The translations under genes and the position numbers were made by a program. The notes below the pieces were generated by a model. That model was not told the DNA's origin. It saw nothing but the letters and a program-made list of their open reading frames with translations, and did no database searches. A DNA stretch of 64,000 nucleotides from Streptomyces flavofungini (GTDB lineage: Bacteria; Actinomycetota; Actinomycetes; Streptomycetales; Streptomycetaceae). Of the stretch, positions 16,393 to 25,435 are shown in pieces. Position 1 is the first letter of the stretch; each line of letters opens with the position of its first letter. The stretch spans positions 372,001-436,000 of the forward strand of contig NZ_BMVR01000003.1 in NCBI RefSeq assembly GCF_014650815.1, in the 5' to 3' direction.

Positions 16393-17054
16393 GACGGGGG
16401 CTCGGGTTCCTGGCCGCCCTGGTCGAGGCGGAACGGAGGATAGGTGTCGGTCAGGAGCGCGGCATACGCGGCTACCCGCAGCACCCACCGGTTGAGGCCC
16501 ATCACCAGGTCGAAGAGACTGCGGGGGTATCGCCCCGTGAAGAGCAGGGCGATCCCGGCGAACAGCACGAGCATGCCGATGAGTCCGCCTGCCGCCCAGG
16601 GGACGCGGATTCCGCCGAGCAGGAAGCCGAGGACCAGATAATGCGGGATGGCCAACAGCCACCACTTCACCAGGACAATGCCGCGCGAGAGCTGATCGGG
16701 GTACGTGACGTCCCAGTGCGCCGGGTAGTCCGGTACGTCGGCCAGGGTGAAGGGTGGATAGCGGTCGGTGCCGAGGGCGCCGTACGCGTAGTAGGCCACT
16801 CGCCAACTCCAGCGCAGCACTCCGGTGTTGAAGACGAAGATGGGTCGCGGATAGCGGCCGGTGATGAGGATGGCGAAGAACGCGCCGGTGCTCAGCACCA
16901 GGAAGGCCGTCCACAGGAAGAGCAGGACGACGTAGTGGGGCAGCGCGATCAGCCACTTCACCAGCCACAGCCAGCGGGACAGCTCTGGATCGAGGTCGGC
17001 CGAGAGCCGGGCCGGATATGCGGACCGCGGTGACCGAACGGGTTTGGCGCTCAT
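16389..17054 (-). CDS. DUF4389 domain membrane protein
   Basis: A 221-residue protein with two DUF4389 repeats. Each has a WLVKWLIALPHYVVLLFLW-type helix pair followed by LITGRYPRPIFVFNTGVLRW or LFTGRYPRSLFDLVMGLNRW and ending with a YPPF motif (residues about 100 and 210). About four to five membrane helices are predicted, and the function is unknown. The start at 17054 gives the family-like N-terminus. It is coupled to the downstream small membrane protein by ATGA. The location among USPs suggests a stress-linked membrane complex, which is inference. Confidence 0.82.
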   Translation of the reverse strand: MSAKPVRSPRSAYPARLSADLDPELSRWLWLVKWLIALPHYVVLLFLWTAFLVLSTGAFFAILITGRYPRPIFVFNTGVLRWSWRVAYYAYGALGTDRYPPFTLADVPDYPAHWDVTYPDQLSRGIVLVKWWLLAIPHYLVLGFLLGGIRVPWAAGGLIGMLVLFAGIALLFTGRYPRSLFDLVMGLNRWVLRVAAYAALLTDTYPPFRLDQGGQEPEPPS

Positions 17055-17397
17055 GGGGAGGCGACCTTCCCAGTGGTCAGTGACGGGAGTGGCTACAGCG
17101 ATCGTCGTCGCGCCCGCCGACGTAGTGGCGCTCTTCGATGAGGGTCTCCTGTCTCCCTGGCCGCCGGCAGCCCGGTCCCGAGCACCGTGGCGCCGATCAG
17201 GATGAGAGGAATCACGGTGTTCTCTTCCTCCTGCGATCCTGTTGGAGCCTCTGCCACCAGGCTTCCGTAGGTCGCCTTGCCGCACCCGGGGCCAGACGGA
17301 CCAGAGCACGCACCGACCGGCCCCGGAAGGGGACCCGGTGGCTCCTCCACGCCCGCGTGCCGTCACGCGAGGCTGGCGGCAGAGGGAGGTGGGGGCG

Positions 17398-18300
17398 ATG
17401 CTCCGACCGATCGTGGCGGGCCTGGACGGCTCGCGCGAGAGCGCCGCCGCGGCGGACTGGGCGGCCAGGGAGGCCCTGCGCCGTGGACTGCCGTTGCGGC
17501 TCGTGCACGCGTGGGAGGCACTGCCGGACGACGGCGTACCTGCGACGCTTCCCGAACTTCAGGTTCCGCAGTATTGGGCACGGCGAGTGCTGCGCAACGG
17601 CCTCGCCCGGCTCACCGAGCAGTACCCGCACCTGGTCATCACCGGGGAGCAGATCAAGCGGCCCCCGATCCCGGCGCTGGTGTCCGAGGCCGACACGGCA
17701 GAACTCCTCGTCCTGGGCAACCAGGGATTCGGCGGGCCCGGCAGGTATCTCGCGGGCTCGATCGCGATGGCGGCGGTGCCCCAGGTGCGGCAACCGGTCG
17801 TCCTGGTGCGGTCGAACTGGTCGGCTGCCGACGACCATCTGCCGGACGCTGACGACTGCGCGGTCAAGGGCACAGCCTGCCGCGACGTCGTTCTGGGACT
17901 AGATCTGCGCCATGCACGGGAGGACCTGCTCGAATTCGCCTTTCAGGCAGCCAGGTTCCGCGGCGCCGCGCTGCGGATCGTCCATGCCTGGGGACCTCCG
18001 CGCGGCAGCGCCGGTGCCGGCCGTGGAGTCGGTGAGCTTGAACGGCAGGCGGGGGCGGTCGGCTGGGAGCTGGACGCGCTGCTCGATCCTTGGCGGGAGA
18101 AGTTCCCGACCGTCAATGCGCGGGGCGTGGCGGTCAACGGCCAGCCGGGCCAAGTGCTGCTCCGGGCCGCCCACGGCGCAGGGCTGCTCGTAGTGGGCCG
18201 TCAGCCACGGCTTTGGGCGGTGGGCGCCCGCATCGGTCGGATCGGGCACTTGACGATCCGCCGGGCGAACTGCCCGGTCGCCGTCGTCGCCCACGACTGA
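17398..18300 (+). CDS. Universal stress protein, two UspA domains
   Basis: A 300-residue protein. Domain 1 begins RPIVAGLDGSRESAAAADWA and contains VLGNQGFGGPGRYLAGSIA; domain 2 begins DVVLGLDLRHAREDLLEF near 163 and contains VVGRQPRLWAVGARIGRIGH. The start at 17398 has GGAGGT 6-7 nt upstream; earlier in-frame starts add unrelated sequence. GGGGCC-AGAC-GGACC at 17288-17302 lies about 95 nt upstream and resembles the palindrome before hydB. The flavodoxin gene follows after 29 nt, probably in the same operon. Confidence 0.9.
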   Translation: MLRPIVAGLDGSRESAAAADWAAREALRRGLPLRLVHAWEALPDDGVPATLPELQVPQYWARRVLRNGLARLTEQYPHLVITGEQIKRPPIPALVSEADTAELLVLGNQGFGGPGRYLAGSIAMAAVPQVRQPVVLVRSNWSAADDHLPDADDCAVKGTACRDVVLGLDLRHAREDLLEFAFQAARFRGAALRIVHAWGPPRGSAGAGRGVGELERQAGAVGWELDALLDPWREKFPTVNARGVAVNGQPGQVLLRAAHGAGLLVVGRQPRLWAVGARIGRIGHLTIRRANCPVAVVAHD

Positions 18301-18329
18301 TCCACCACGCACTCCATCGAGGTGATCAC

Positions 18330-18839
18330 ATGCACGTCCTGATCGGGTACGCCACCGCACACGGATCAACTCGGGAGATCGCGACGCGACTTGCCGTAGG
18401 ACTCGGCGACGCGGGCCTGAAGGTCGCGGTGCGGCCCATGGCCGAGGTCGACGACGAGGACGCCTACGACGCGTTCGTGCTCGGCAGTGCGGTGCACGGC
18501 CAGGCCTGGCTGGACGAGGCGAAGGACTTCCTGCGCCGCAACAGCGATCTGCTCGGCCAGCGCCCGGTGTGGCTCTTCAGCGTGGGGTTGCCCGACGCCC
18601 TGCGCGGTCCGTGGAAGCGGATGGCCCGGAAGGAAGAGTCGGTCATCACCGAGGATCTGCCCGGGTACGTCCCCTACCGGGAGCACCGGCTCATGTCGGG
18701 TGTCATCAAGCCCGGCCAACTGTCCTTCGCAGGGCGGGTGGTGTTCCGGCTGATGGGCAGCCGGTACGGCGACTTCCGCGACTGGCCGGCCATCGATGCC
18801 TGGGCCGGGGGCATCGCCTGCGAGCTGTCTGGCACCTGA
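18330..18839 (+). CDS. Flavodoxin-domain protein (HemG-like)
   Basis: A 169-residue FMN-binding protein. The N-terminal YATAHGSTREIATRLA is the phosphate-binding loop of the flavodoxin fold, and FVLGSAVHGQAWLDEAKDFL and WLFSVGLPDAL are the other FMN-side segments. It resembles the menaquinone-dependent protoporphyrinogen oxidase (HemG)/flavodoxin group; in DosR-type regulons such proteins are thought to carry electrons under hypoxia. GAGGTGATCAC precedes the ATG, and the gene lies 29 nt after a USP, so co-transcription is likely. The exact electron partner is unknown. Confidence 0.82.
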   Translation: MHVLIGYATAHGSTREIATRLAVGLGDAGLKVAVRPMAEVDDEDAYDAFVLGSAVHGQAWLDEAKDFLRRNSDLLGQRPVWLFSVGLPDALRGPWKRMARKEESVITEDLPGYVPYREHRLMSGVIKPGQLSFAGRVVFRLMGSRYGDFRDWPAIDAWAGGIACELSGT

Positions 18840-19188
18840 CGGCTCGCAGGCAAAACCTCAGGCCTTGCGGACCGCCCCGGTGAACCCGGTGACAAACAGG
18901 GTGGCAAAGGCGCATGAGAGTGCCTGGAGTACCCAGGCGCTCAAGGCGAGCGGCTGCCCCGCAGGGGCATCCGACAAGGGGCGATGCCTGCACGGCGCAG
19001 TGTGAGGACGTCGACTGCGTCCGTCACTGCCACCCCCGGACCGAGGCCCCGGGCTGCGGGTGCCGGAGGGGACCGGTGCCGTGGTCCCGATGGTCCCTAC
19101 GGACATGGCCTGTTCGGCCCCGACGGCGTCCCAGGTGGCTCCGGGCGTCTGGAGGCTCGCGGCGCGACATTGGCCCGGGAGGCAGTCG
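18840..19188. other. Upstream region of the Stealth gene with inverted repeats
   Basis: About 350 bases. GGGACC (19069-19074) and GGTCCC (19083-19088) form an inverted repeat with an 8-base centre, and GGCC-TGTTC-GGCC follows at 19107-19119; both are candidate regulator sites for the gene starting at 19189. On the minus strand a short hydrophobic tail (VLQALSCAFATLFVTGF) ending near 18858 may be the last helix of a lost transporter. No complete gene is visible. Confidence 0.35.
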
Positions 19189-21096
19189 ATGGACGACATG
19201 ACGCGTTGTGCCAGGGACGTGGCCGGAGCCGGGACCGACCGCCTGCGGCAGGGAGCCATGGCGGCCGGTGCAGCCCGGAACCCAGAAGTTTCCTGGCTGC
19301 TTCGCCTGTACCGGTGGGTGGTCCCCGCACCCCTCAGACGCGGTGTGGTCGCACGCGTCTCGGTGGGGGCCCGGGCTCGGGCCAAGCAGCGTTTCGCGAT
19401 GGTTCCCTCCGCGCCACGACTGCTGGGCAGGGTGCGGGCGAGCTGTCTGGTGCACCGCTATCCGACGCTCGGTACTGGGGCGGACCGAGCGGTGCGGTTG
19501 GTGCGGGGCGTTCCGAAGGCCGTGCTCGTACGCTCTGCTCCGTCGCCGTTGCAGGCGCGCAACTCCAACGAGGCCGCAGTTCGCCGGGCCCTGGACGCCG
19601 CGGGTCTCGACTACTTCTGCGTGCGTGGCCGCAGTCAGAGTTCGGCGGTCGTCGCAGTCGCCGCCGAGGACAGGGCAGCGGCCCATCGTGCCCTTGCGGG
19701 TGCGTGTCGTGCCCTGCCCGGATACGTCAACGCAGTGGACCGGACGTGGCAACGGCGCCGGGCGACCAGGCCGGGCTTCGAGCCGGCCGGTTGGCGAGCT
19801 GTGGCCGAAGCCGACGTCATCCGGCTGACCTGGTACCACAGCGACCCGCAGGGGCAGCTGATCCTGGGTCCCAAGTACGGCTGTGACGTGGAATTCTGGT
19901 CGCAGGACGGTGAGACGCTGGTGGCCCCGCGCTGCAACCGGACGGCGGATCGGGTGGCCCGTGGCGGCACTTCGACGCGTGTGTCCGACTCCCTCTTCAC
20001 TGGGCTCGCGTCCGCAAGCAACCCGCTGCCCGATGTCCGCACGCGGAGGGAGTTCGCGCGCCCTGGCCCCGAGGACATCCGCTTTCCCATCGACGCCGTG
20101 TACACGTGGGTCGACGGACGCGATCGGGCGTGGCTGCGGCGTCGTGCGGACTGCGCCGGGCAGGCGTACCACGAGGAGTCAGCGAACGCCGCCCGCTATG
20201 TGAGCCGCGACGAACTGCGCTACTCGCTGCGTTCGCTGCGCCAGAACGCGCCATGGGTGCGGACCGTCTACCTGGTCACCGACGATCAGATCCCGGCGTG
20301 GCTCGACACGAACGCCCCCGGGCTCAGGGTCGTGAGCCACAAGGAGATCTTCAGCGATCCGAGTGTGCTGCCGACGTTCAACTCACACGCCATCGAAAGC
20401 CAAATTCACCACATCGAGGGCCTGTCCGAGCACTATCTCTACCTCAACGACGATGTGTTCCTCGGCCGACTCACCTCGCCACAGGACTTCTTCCTGGCCA
20501 ACGGTCTGACGAAGTTCTTCCCCTCGTCGGCACTCATCCCACCGGGGCCGCCGGACGACCAGGACGTGCCGGTCGCTGCCGCCGGCAAGAACAACCGGGC
20601 CCTCATCGAGGCCTCCTTCGGCACGCGAATCGCTCAGAAGATGAAGCACACACCGCACGCGCTGCGCCGCAGTGTGCTGTACGAGATCGAGGAGCGATTC
20701 GCGCAGCAACACCAGGCCACGGCCAGCAGTCGGTTCCGGGGCCTGACTGACCTGTCCATCGTCTCTTCCCTGCACCACTACTACGCCTTCCACACCGCAC
20801 GCGCCGTCCCAGGGCATCTCCGCTACGCGTACCTGGACTTGTCGCACCCCGGCCTCGGCGCACGTCTGGACACTCTGCTGGCCCGGCGGGACCGGCATGT
20901 GTTCTGCCTCAACGACACGGTCTCCGGCGAGGGTGAGTGGGACGCTCAGCAGACGCTGATCACAGCGTTCCTGCGGTCGTACTTCCCCGTACCCGGTGCC
21001 TGGGAACTGCCCGCCATCCTGCCTACCCCGGCAGCGGTCTCCAAGTGCCCGGAACAGGATGGCGGTTCACCGTGCAACCACGGTCGAGCCATGTGA
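19189..21096 (+). CDS. Stealth family protein (capsule-type sugar-phosphate transferase)
   Basis: A 635-residue protein of the Stealth family, which includes bacterial capsular hexosamine-phosphate transferases related to GlcNAc-1-phosphotransferase. Conserved region 1 is IDAVYTWVDG near residue 301. Region 2 spans SRDELRYSLRSLRQNAPWVR and YLVTDDQIPAWLD, region 3 includes HYLYLNDDVFLG near 415, and region 4 lies near the C-terminus (SLHHYYAFH onward). The N-terminal 300 residues are a poorly conserved domain. The ATG at 19189 is preferred because GGGAGG lies 6 nt upstream; a GTG at 19060 would extend it by 43 residues across two palindromes. It would modify surface glycans. The acceptor is unknown. 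Confidence 0.85.
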   Translation: MDDMTRCARDVAGAGTDRLRQGAMAAGAARNPEVSWLLRLYRWVVPAPLRRGVVARVSVGARARAKQRFAMVPSAPRLLGRVRASCLVHRYPTLGTGADRAVRLVRGVPKAVLVRSAPSPLQARNSNEAAVRRALDAAGLDYFCVRGRSQSSAVVAVAAEDRAAAHRALAGACRALPGYVNAVDRTWQRRRATRPGFEPAGWRAVAEADVIRLTWYHSDPQGQLILGPKYGCDVEFWSQDGETLVAPRCNRTADRVARGGTSTRVSDSLFTGLASASNPLPDVRTRREFARPGPEDIRFPIDAVYTWVDGRDRAWLRRRADCAGQAYHEESANAARYVSRDELRYSLRSLRQNAPWVRTVYLVTDDQIPAWLDTNAPGLRVVSHKEIFSDPSVLPTFNSHAIESQIHHIEGLSEHYLYLNDDVFLGRLTSPQDFFLANGLTKFFPSSALIPPGPPDDQDVPVAAAGKNNRALIEASFGTRIAQKMKHTPHALRRSVLYEIEERFAQQHQATASSRFRGLTDLSIVSSLHHYYAFHTARAVPGHLRYAYLDLSHPGLGARLDTLLARRDRHVFCLNDTVSGEGEWDAQQTLITAFLRSYFPVPGAWELPAILPTPAAVSKCPEQDGGSPCNHGRAM

Positions 21097-21295
21097 TCCA
21101 TGGTTGCAGCTGGCCGAATAGTGCCGTGTAGTTGCATGTGGCAGCGGCAATGGGCCACCCGGCGGCCGTGTTCCTTCCGGCGGTGGTCGTACCGTGCAGG
21201 CACGTGAAGTGCGCCGTCACGAGGTCCCACGGCGAACACGACGGGTTTTGCCGTCTCCTGCTGATCACCACGATGTGGCGAGGACGCTTCACATC

Positions 21296-22255
21296 ATGTC
21301 TCAGGGGCAGGCTTTCTTCCGAATCGAGCAGAGGGACGGTTCCAAAGGCGCTGTTGTCGAGCTCCACGGCGAGTTCGACATTCTTGCGGCCGAGTCCTTG
21401 GCGAACTGCCTGCAGGCACCGTCGATCGGGGCTTCGGCCGATGCCCCTGGCCCACGAGCACTGGGGCCGGTGCTGCTTCCGGAGCAGGCGGTGGCACCGA
21501 GCCCGGCGCCGACAGGCACAGTGGGGGCGGTTCCCGCGAAGCCTCACGCCGCGTCGGACCAAGGGGCCGCGCCGGTACCTGTGGTGAAGCCGGCGAGAAC
21601 CCGGGCAGGAGACGGCGACGGGGCACGAGGAGGCCCTGTGGAGGACAGGCCCCTACCGACGGCGCCGGCTGCGAGCGAGCCCCGCGTTCTGGTGCCGACG
21701 GGCAGTCCCGCACAGCCCGACGTCATCGCCCAGGACGTCCCACGCCTTGAGGCAGGCCCCCTCGTGCGCCATCTCGCCGCGGAGCGGGGGGTCGACCTTG
21801 CGGCCGTCCACGGCACAGGGCGGGGCGGGCGGATCACCCGGACCGATGTCGAGCGCACCGAGCCGAAACGCCCCTCCCGGGTGCGGGCCACTCCCTACGC
21901 CCGACGGTTCGCCGGCGAACTGCACGTGGACCTCGCCGCCCTCCGAGGCGCCGGTGAGAGCGGCGCGGTACGGGTCGCCGTTGTGCGTGCGGCCGTAGGA
22001 GCGCGGACCGCCATCGCGCCCGGGGGCGTGGCCGCGTCAGGACAGCCGGCCACCGGGGGCACGTCGAGCATCGACGGTGCCGACCGGGCGTCCGGAACGG
22101 CAGGCACGGACGACGGTGCGGCTCCGGCACCGACCACGGAATCCGCGGCCAAGGACCGGCGTGCGGCAGCGATGCGCCACGCCGTCGCCGAGCTGATGAG
22201 CCGCTCCAAGCGGGAGATCCCGCACTACTACCTCGCCACCGGCCGACGGGTCGGC
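21296..22255 (+). pseudogene. STAS domain / dihydrolipoamide acyltransferase (E2) chimera, truncated
   Basis: From the ATG at 21296 the frame starts like a STAS anti-sigma antagonist (FRIEQRDGSKGAVVELHGEF), then passes after about 45 residues into E2 sequence. That part has an Ala/Pro linker, a peripheral subunit-binding domain with RHLAAERGVDLAAVHGTGRG, a second degraded copy (ARRFAGELHVDLAALRGAGE), and the very beginning of the catalytic domain (SKREIPHYYLAT). The lipoyl domain and almost all of the acyltransferase domain with its His-Asp active site are missing. After 22255 the frame only runs antisense to the ABC permease gene. It is a deletion fusion with no likely function. Confidence 0.7.
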
Positions 22256-22280
22256 ACGGCGTCGCGCCACCGGGCAGTCC

Positions 22281-23138
22281 CTAGCCCACGCGTTGCAGCG
22301 CCCGCTCCCGTCGCTCGGCCACCCCCGACCCCGACTCGCGGCGAGCCATCCGGCGCAGGACCACGGGGGCGAGGGCCAGGCCGAGTGCCGCCCAGGCGCC
22401 GAGGACCGCGGCTGTCTCCAGGTGGCGCCAGGAGTCGGCGATCTCCACGTTCGCCGCGGCGTCGGGGAGCAGCGCGGAGCGCATGCCGAGGCCGAGCCAG
22501 TAAATGGGGGTGGCCTGGGCGACGAGCTGGAGCCAGTCCGGGAGGGACGTGACGGGGTAGAAGATGCCGGAGATCGCGATCATGGCCATGATCGGCAGCT
22601 GGATCAGTCCCTGGCTGCGGGCGCTCGGGAAGAGCGAGCCGAGGATCGCCCCGACGGGCAGCGTCGCCAGCATGCCGAGCACCAGCACCCACGCCACGGT
22701 CAGCCAGGAGCCCGCACTGCCCGCCGCCATGCCGTCGATGAGGAGCATGCCGGGGACGAGCAGGATCACGAGGTCGGCGACGAGCCCGCCCGCGACGGTG
22801 ACGACCTTGCCGGTCAGATGGCTCCGCATCCCGCCCGGCGTCGCCTTGGCCCGCAGCAGCGTGCCGTCCTCGCGTTCGGCCGTGAGGACCTGGCTCATCG
22901 TGACCATGCCCATGGCGGCGTTCATGCCCAGGATGCTCGGCAGCGCCAGGCTGCCGAGCAGCAGCCCGCTCGACCCGAACTCCCTGTCCCGCATGAAGTA
23001 CAGCGCGGTGAGCATCAGCACCGGCCAGAGCAGATGCGACACCAGGTCGGCGCCGTTGGTGAACGTCTGCCGCAGCTCGATCACCCCGCGGCTCCACCCC
23101 GCCCGCAGCACCGTGTTCATCGGATGCGCCGTGGTCAT
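22281..23138 (-). CDS. ABC-2 type transporter permease (DrrB-like)
   Basis: A 285-residue inner-membrane permease with six predicted helices, arranged as in ABC-2 exporters of drugs or glycans. FTNGADLVSHLLWPVLMLTA opens the first helix, the LTAEREDGTLLRAKATPG loop after helix 2 is the family signature, and FPSARSQGLIQLPIMAMIAI is the conserved later region. Its start overlaps the stop of the ATPase gene (ATGA), so one exporter is made from the pair. The substrate is unknown; drug export is the usual guess for DrrAB-like pairs next to a MarR/GbsR-type regulator. Confidence 0.88.
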   Translation of the reverse strand: MTTAHPMNTVLRAGWSRGVIELRQTFTNGADLVSHLLWPVLMLTALYFMRDREFGSSGLLLGSLALPSILGMNAAMGMVTMSQVLTAEREDGTLLRAKATPGGMRSHLTGKVVTVAGGLVADLVILLVPGMLLIDGMAAGSAGSWLTVAWVLVLGMLATLPVGAILGSLFPSARSQGLIQLPIMAMIAISGIFYPVTSLPDWLQLVAQATPIYWLGLGMRSALLPDAAANVEIADSWRHLETAAVLGAWAALGLALAPVVLRRMARRESGSGVAERRERALQRVG

Positions 23139-24106
23139 CGGGCCGCCACCGCCTTCTGCCCCGCACCCGCACCGGCCGCACCGCCGGACCCGGTCCCGTG
23201 CTCCCGTACCAGCGCCAGGTACGTGTCCTCCAACGACGCCCGGCGCACCGCAAGGTCACCGATCGCCTCACCGTGCTCCAGGAACAACTCCCTTACAAAC
23301 CGCGTCGATTCGCCGGTCCTGTGCGTGAAGTGCCGTCCCTCGCGCGTCCAGCTCACCTCGTCCGCCGCGGCCGCGCGGCGGGCCAGGTCCGCCGCGGAGC
23401 CGTCCGCGACGATCCGGCCGCCGGACAGGATCATGATGCGGTCGGCGAGCTTGTCCGCCTCCGCGAGGTCGTGCGTGGTGAGCAGGATCGTGGTCCGGTG
23501 GTCGGCGGCGAGGCGGTGGACCAGGTCGTGGAACTCGTAGCGGGCGCGTGGGTCGAGGCCCGCCGTCGGCTCGTCGAGGAAGAGGAGTTCGGGGCGGCCG
23601 ACGAGACCGACCGCCACGTCGAGCCGCCGCCGCTGCCCGCCGGACAGCGTCCTGACCTTGTCGCCCGCCTGCGCCGACAGGCCCACGGCGGCGAGGAGTT
23701 CATCGGCGTCCCACGGCCGCGGCACCGCCTCGGTGGCGTACGGGACGTAGTACCTGCCGAAGTGCGTCAGCAGCTCCCGCACCCGCCACTTGCCATGGTC
23801 GCGCCAGGACTGCAGGACGACGCCCACGCGGGCCCGCCACCGCTCGTCGGCGTGCGCGGGATCCGTGCCGAGGACGGTGACCCGCCCCGCCGAGCGCAGC
23901 CTGAAGCCCTCCAGGATCTCGATCGTGGTCGACTTGCCCGCGCCGTTCGGCCCGAGCAGCGCCACCACTTCGCCGTGCCGGGCGCGGAACGTCACGTCCC
24001 GCAGGACGTCGGTCGTGCCGTACCGCATCCGCAGCCCCTCGACGTCGAGCGCGACGCCGCCACAGCTGGTCTTCGTAGTCATCGGTGCCGTGCCCTCACT
24101 GTTCAT
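23135..24106 (-). CDS. ABC transporter ATP-binding protein (DrrA-like)
   Basis: A 323-residue ATPase that powers the adjacent permease. Walker A is LLGPNGAGKSTT near residue 50, the signature is LSGGQRRRLDVAVG near 150, Walker B is ELLFLDEPTAGLDP, and the switch His lies in LLTTHDLAEAD. A C-terminal extension of about 80 residues is typical of DrrA-type subunits. ATG at 24106 or an internal ATG at 24082 could start it. It diverges from the regulator gene at 24317, and the 210 nt between them carry repeated GCAATGG boxes. Confidence 0.9.
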   Translation of the reverse strand: MNSEGTAPMTTKTSCGGVALDVEGLRMRYGTTDVLRDVTFRARHGEVVALLGPNGAGKSTTIEILEGFRLRSAGRVTVLGTDPAHADERWRARVGVVLQSWRDHGKWRVRELLTHFGRYYVPYATEAVPRPWDADELLAAVGLSAQAGDKVRTLSGGQRRRLDVAVGLVGRPELLFLDEPTAGLDPRARYEFHDLVHRLAADHRTTILLTTHDLAEADKLADRIMILSGGRIVADGSAADLARRAAAADEVSWTREGRHFTHRTGESTRFVRELFLEHGEAIGDLAVRRASLEDTYLALVREHGTGSGGAAGAGAGQKAVAAR

Positions 24107-24140
24107 AGGCCGCGAAAGCTACGTTGCGTTTATGGGGGGC

Positions 24141-24247
24141 GCAATGGATTGGGGTAGTGGTGAGGGGTTTTTTGGCGGGGGATATGCCTATCCGTTGCAA
24201 TGGGATTGAAGGTGAACGCAATACCTGGTTTCTCGGCGTTGCAATGG
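24141..24247. promoter_or_regulatory. Repeated GCAATGG boxes in the divergent promoter region
   Basis: GCAATGG occurs at 24141-24147, 24197-24203 and 24241-24247; the last two share GTTGCAATGG and are 44 bases apart (about four helix turns). The stretch is unusually AT-rich for this genome. It lies between the ABC exporter genes and the divergent MarR/GbsR-like gene and is a good candidate for the operator of that regulator. Confidence 0.5.
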
Positions 24248-24316
24248 CATGCTCGTGAACGGATACTGTCCGGGTCATCGACCGGAGGCCACGGCGGCGG
24301 AGGGGAGCGCGCGACG

Positions 24317-25252
24317 ATGCCCGGAGGCAGGCTCACCCACGAGGACCGGCTGCGCGTCGCCGCCGGGCTCGCCGACGGGCTCGGGTACGCGGAGATCGCC
24401 CGGCGGCTCGACCGGCCGACGTCGACCGTCAGCAGGGAAGTGGCCCGCAACGGCGGCCCCCGCGGCTACCGGGCCGACCACGCCCACCACGCCACCGCAC
24501 GCCGTGCCCGGCGCGCCGCGTCGGCCCGGGGCGAGGACGCGCCCGCCGAGGACGCGGCGTACGGGCGCGACCCGGCGGCGGTGCGCGCCTTCGTGGACCA
24601 GTTCGCGGAACTCATGGTGCACACGGGGCTGCCGCGCATGGCGGCCCGCGTCCTCGCGAGCCTCGTCACGACCGACTCCGGCTCACTGACCGCCGCCGAC
24701 CTCACGCGGCGGCTGCGGGTCAGCCCCGCCTCCGTGTCGAAGGCCGTCGCCTACCTCGAACGCCTGGACGTGCTGCGCCGCGAACACCGCGCCGTCGGGC
24801 GGCGCGAGGCGTACGTCATCGACGACGACGTGTGGCTGCGCACCTGGCTGACCAGCGCCCGTACGCACGCGATGATGGCCGACACCGCGCAGGCGGGCGC
24901 CGGGATCCTGCACCCCGGCACCCCCGCGGGCGCCCGCCTCGCCGTCATGCGGCAGTTCTTCACGAGCCTCAGCGACGACATGGCCGGAGGCACCGCCGCC
25001 GACGCCTTCGCCGACGCCCTCACCGTCCTCGCCGCCCTCGTCCACGCCGAAGTGCCCCTGACCGCAGACGAGTTGGCGACCGCGCTCGGCTGGTCCGAGG
25101 CGCGCGTCGCCACGGCCCTGTACGACGCCGAGCAGCACCCGGACGTCGCCGATCCGCTGACCCTGCGCCGCCCGGCGCCGGACACGTACGGTGTCGCCGC
25201 CAGGCCGGGGCGGCTCAGCGCCGCCCAGCGCGCGGCCCTCACCCGGCGCTGA
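24317..25252 (+). CDS. MarR/GbsR-like transcriptional regulator with IS30-type N-terminal HTH
   Basis: A 311-residue regulator with two DNA-binding modules. Residues about 5-45 (LTHEDRLRVAAGLADGLGYA, then EIARRLDRPTSTVSREVARN) form a helix-turn-helix like that of IS30 transposases. Residues about 90-190 form a winged helix (AARVLASLVTTDSG, LTAADLTRRLRVSPASVSKA, VAYLERLDVLRREH). A further helical region follows. The start at 24317 fits the beginning of the first module and a GGAG site upstream. It is divergent from the ABC exporter, which it probably represses. The first 39 codons of the longer open frame cross the operator-like repeats and are unlikely to be translated. Confidence 0.8.
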   Translation: MPGGRLTHEDRLRVAAGLADGLGYAEIARRLDRPTSTVSREVARNGGPRGYRADHAHHATARRARRAASARGEDAPAEDAAYGRDPAAVRAFVDQFAELMVHTGLPRMAARVLASLVTTDSGSLTAADLTRRLRVSPASVSKAVAYLERLDVLRREHRAVGRREAYVIDDDVWLRTWLTSARTHAMMADTAQAGAGILHPGTPAGARLAVMRQFFTSLSDDMAGGTAADAFADALTVLAALVHAEVPLTADELATALGWSEARVATALYDAEQHPDVADPLTLRRPAPDTYGVAARPGRLSAAQRAALTRR

Positions 25253-25435
25253 CCCCGTACGTCCGCACCTTCCGCACGGAGACGTCCCGCGGCAGGGGCC
25301 GGTCGGTCCCCCTCATCGGGCCGGTTCGCCTCTGCCCCGCGCGGTCGTGGCATGTCAACGTCATGGTGGGAACCGCCGGGCGGGCGGCGGCTCCCGGCAG
25401 CGGGCGCGGACACCACGCCGAGGAGGCCGTACGCC

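Noticed and set aside
17093..17215. Possible 40-codon minus-strand small protein (VIPLILIGATVLG...) upstream of the DUF4389 gene
   Set aside because: It has an AGGAGG but at long spacing, an Arg-rich tail of low complexity, and no family resemblance. It was judged too weak to list as a gene.
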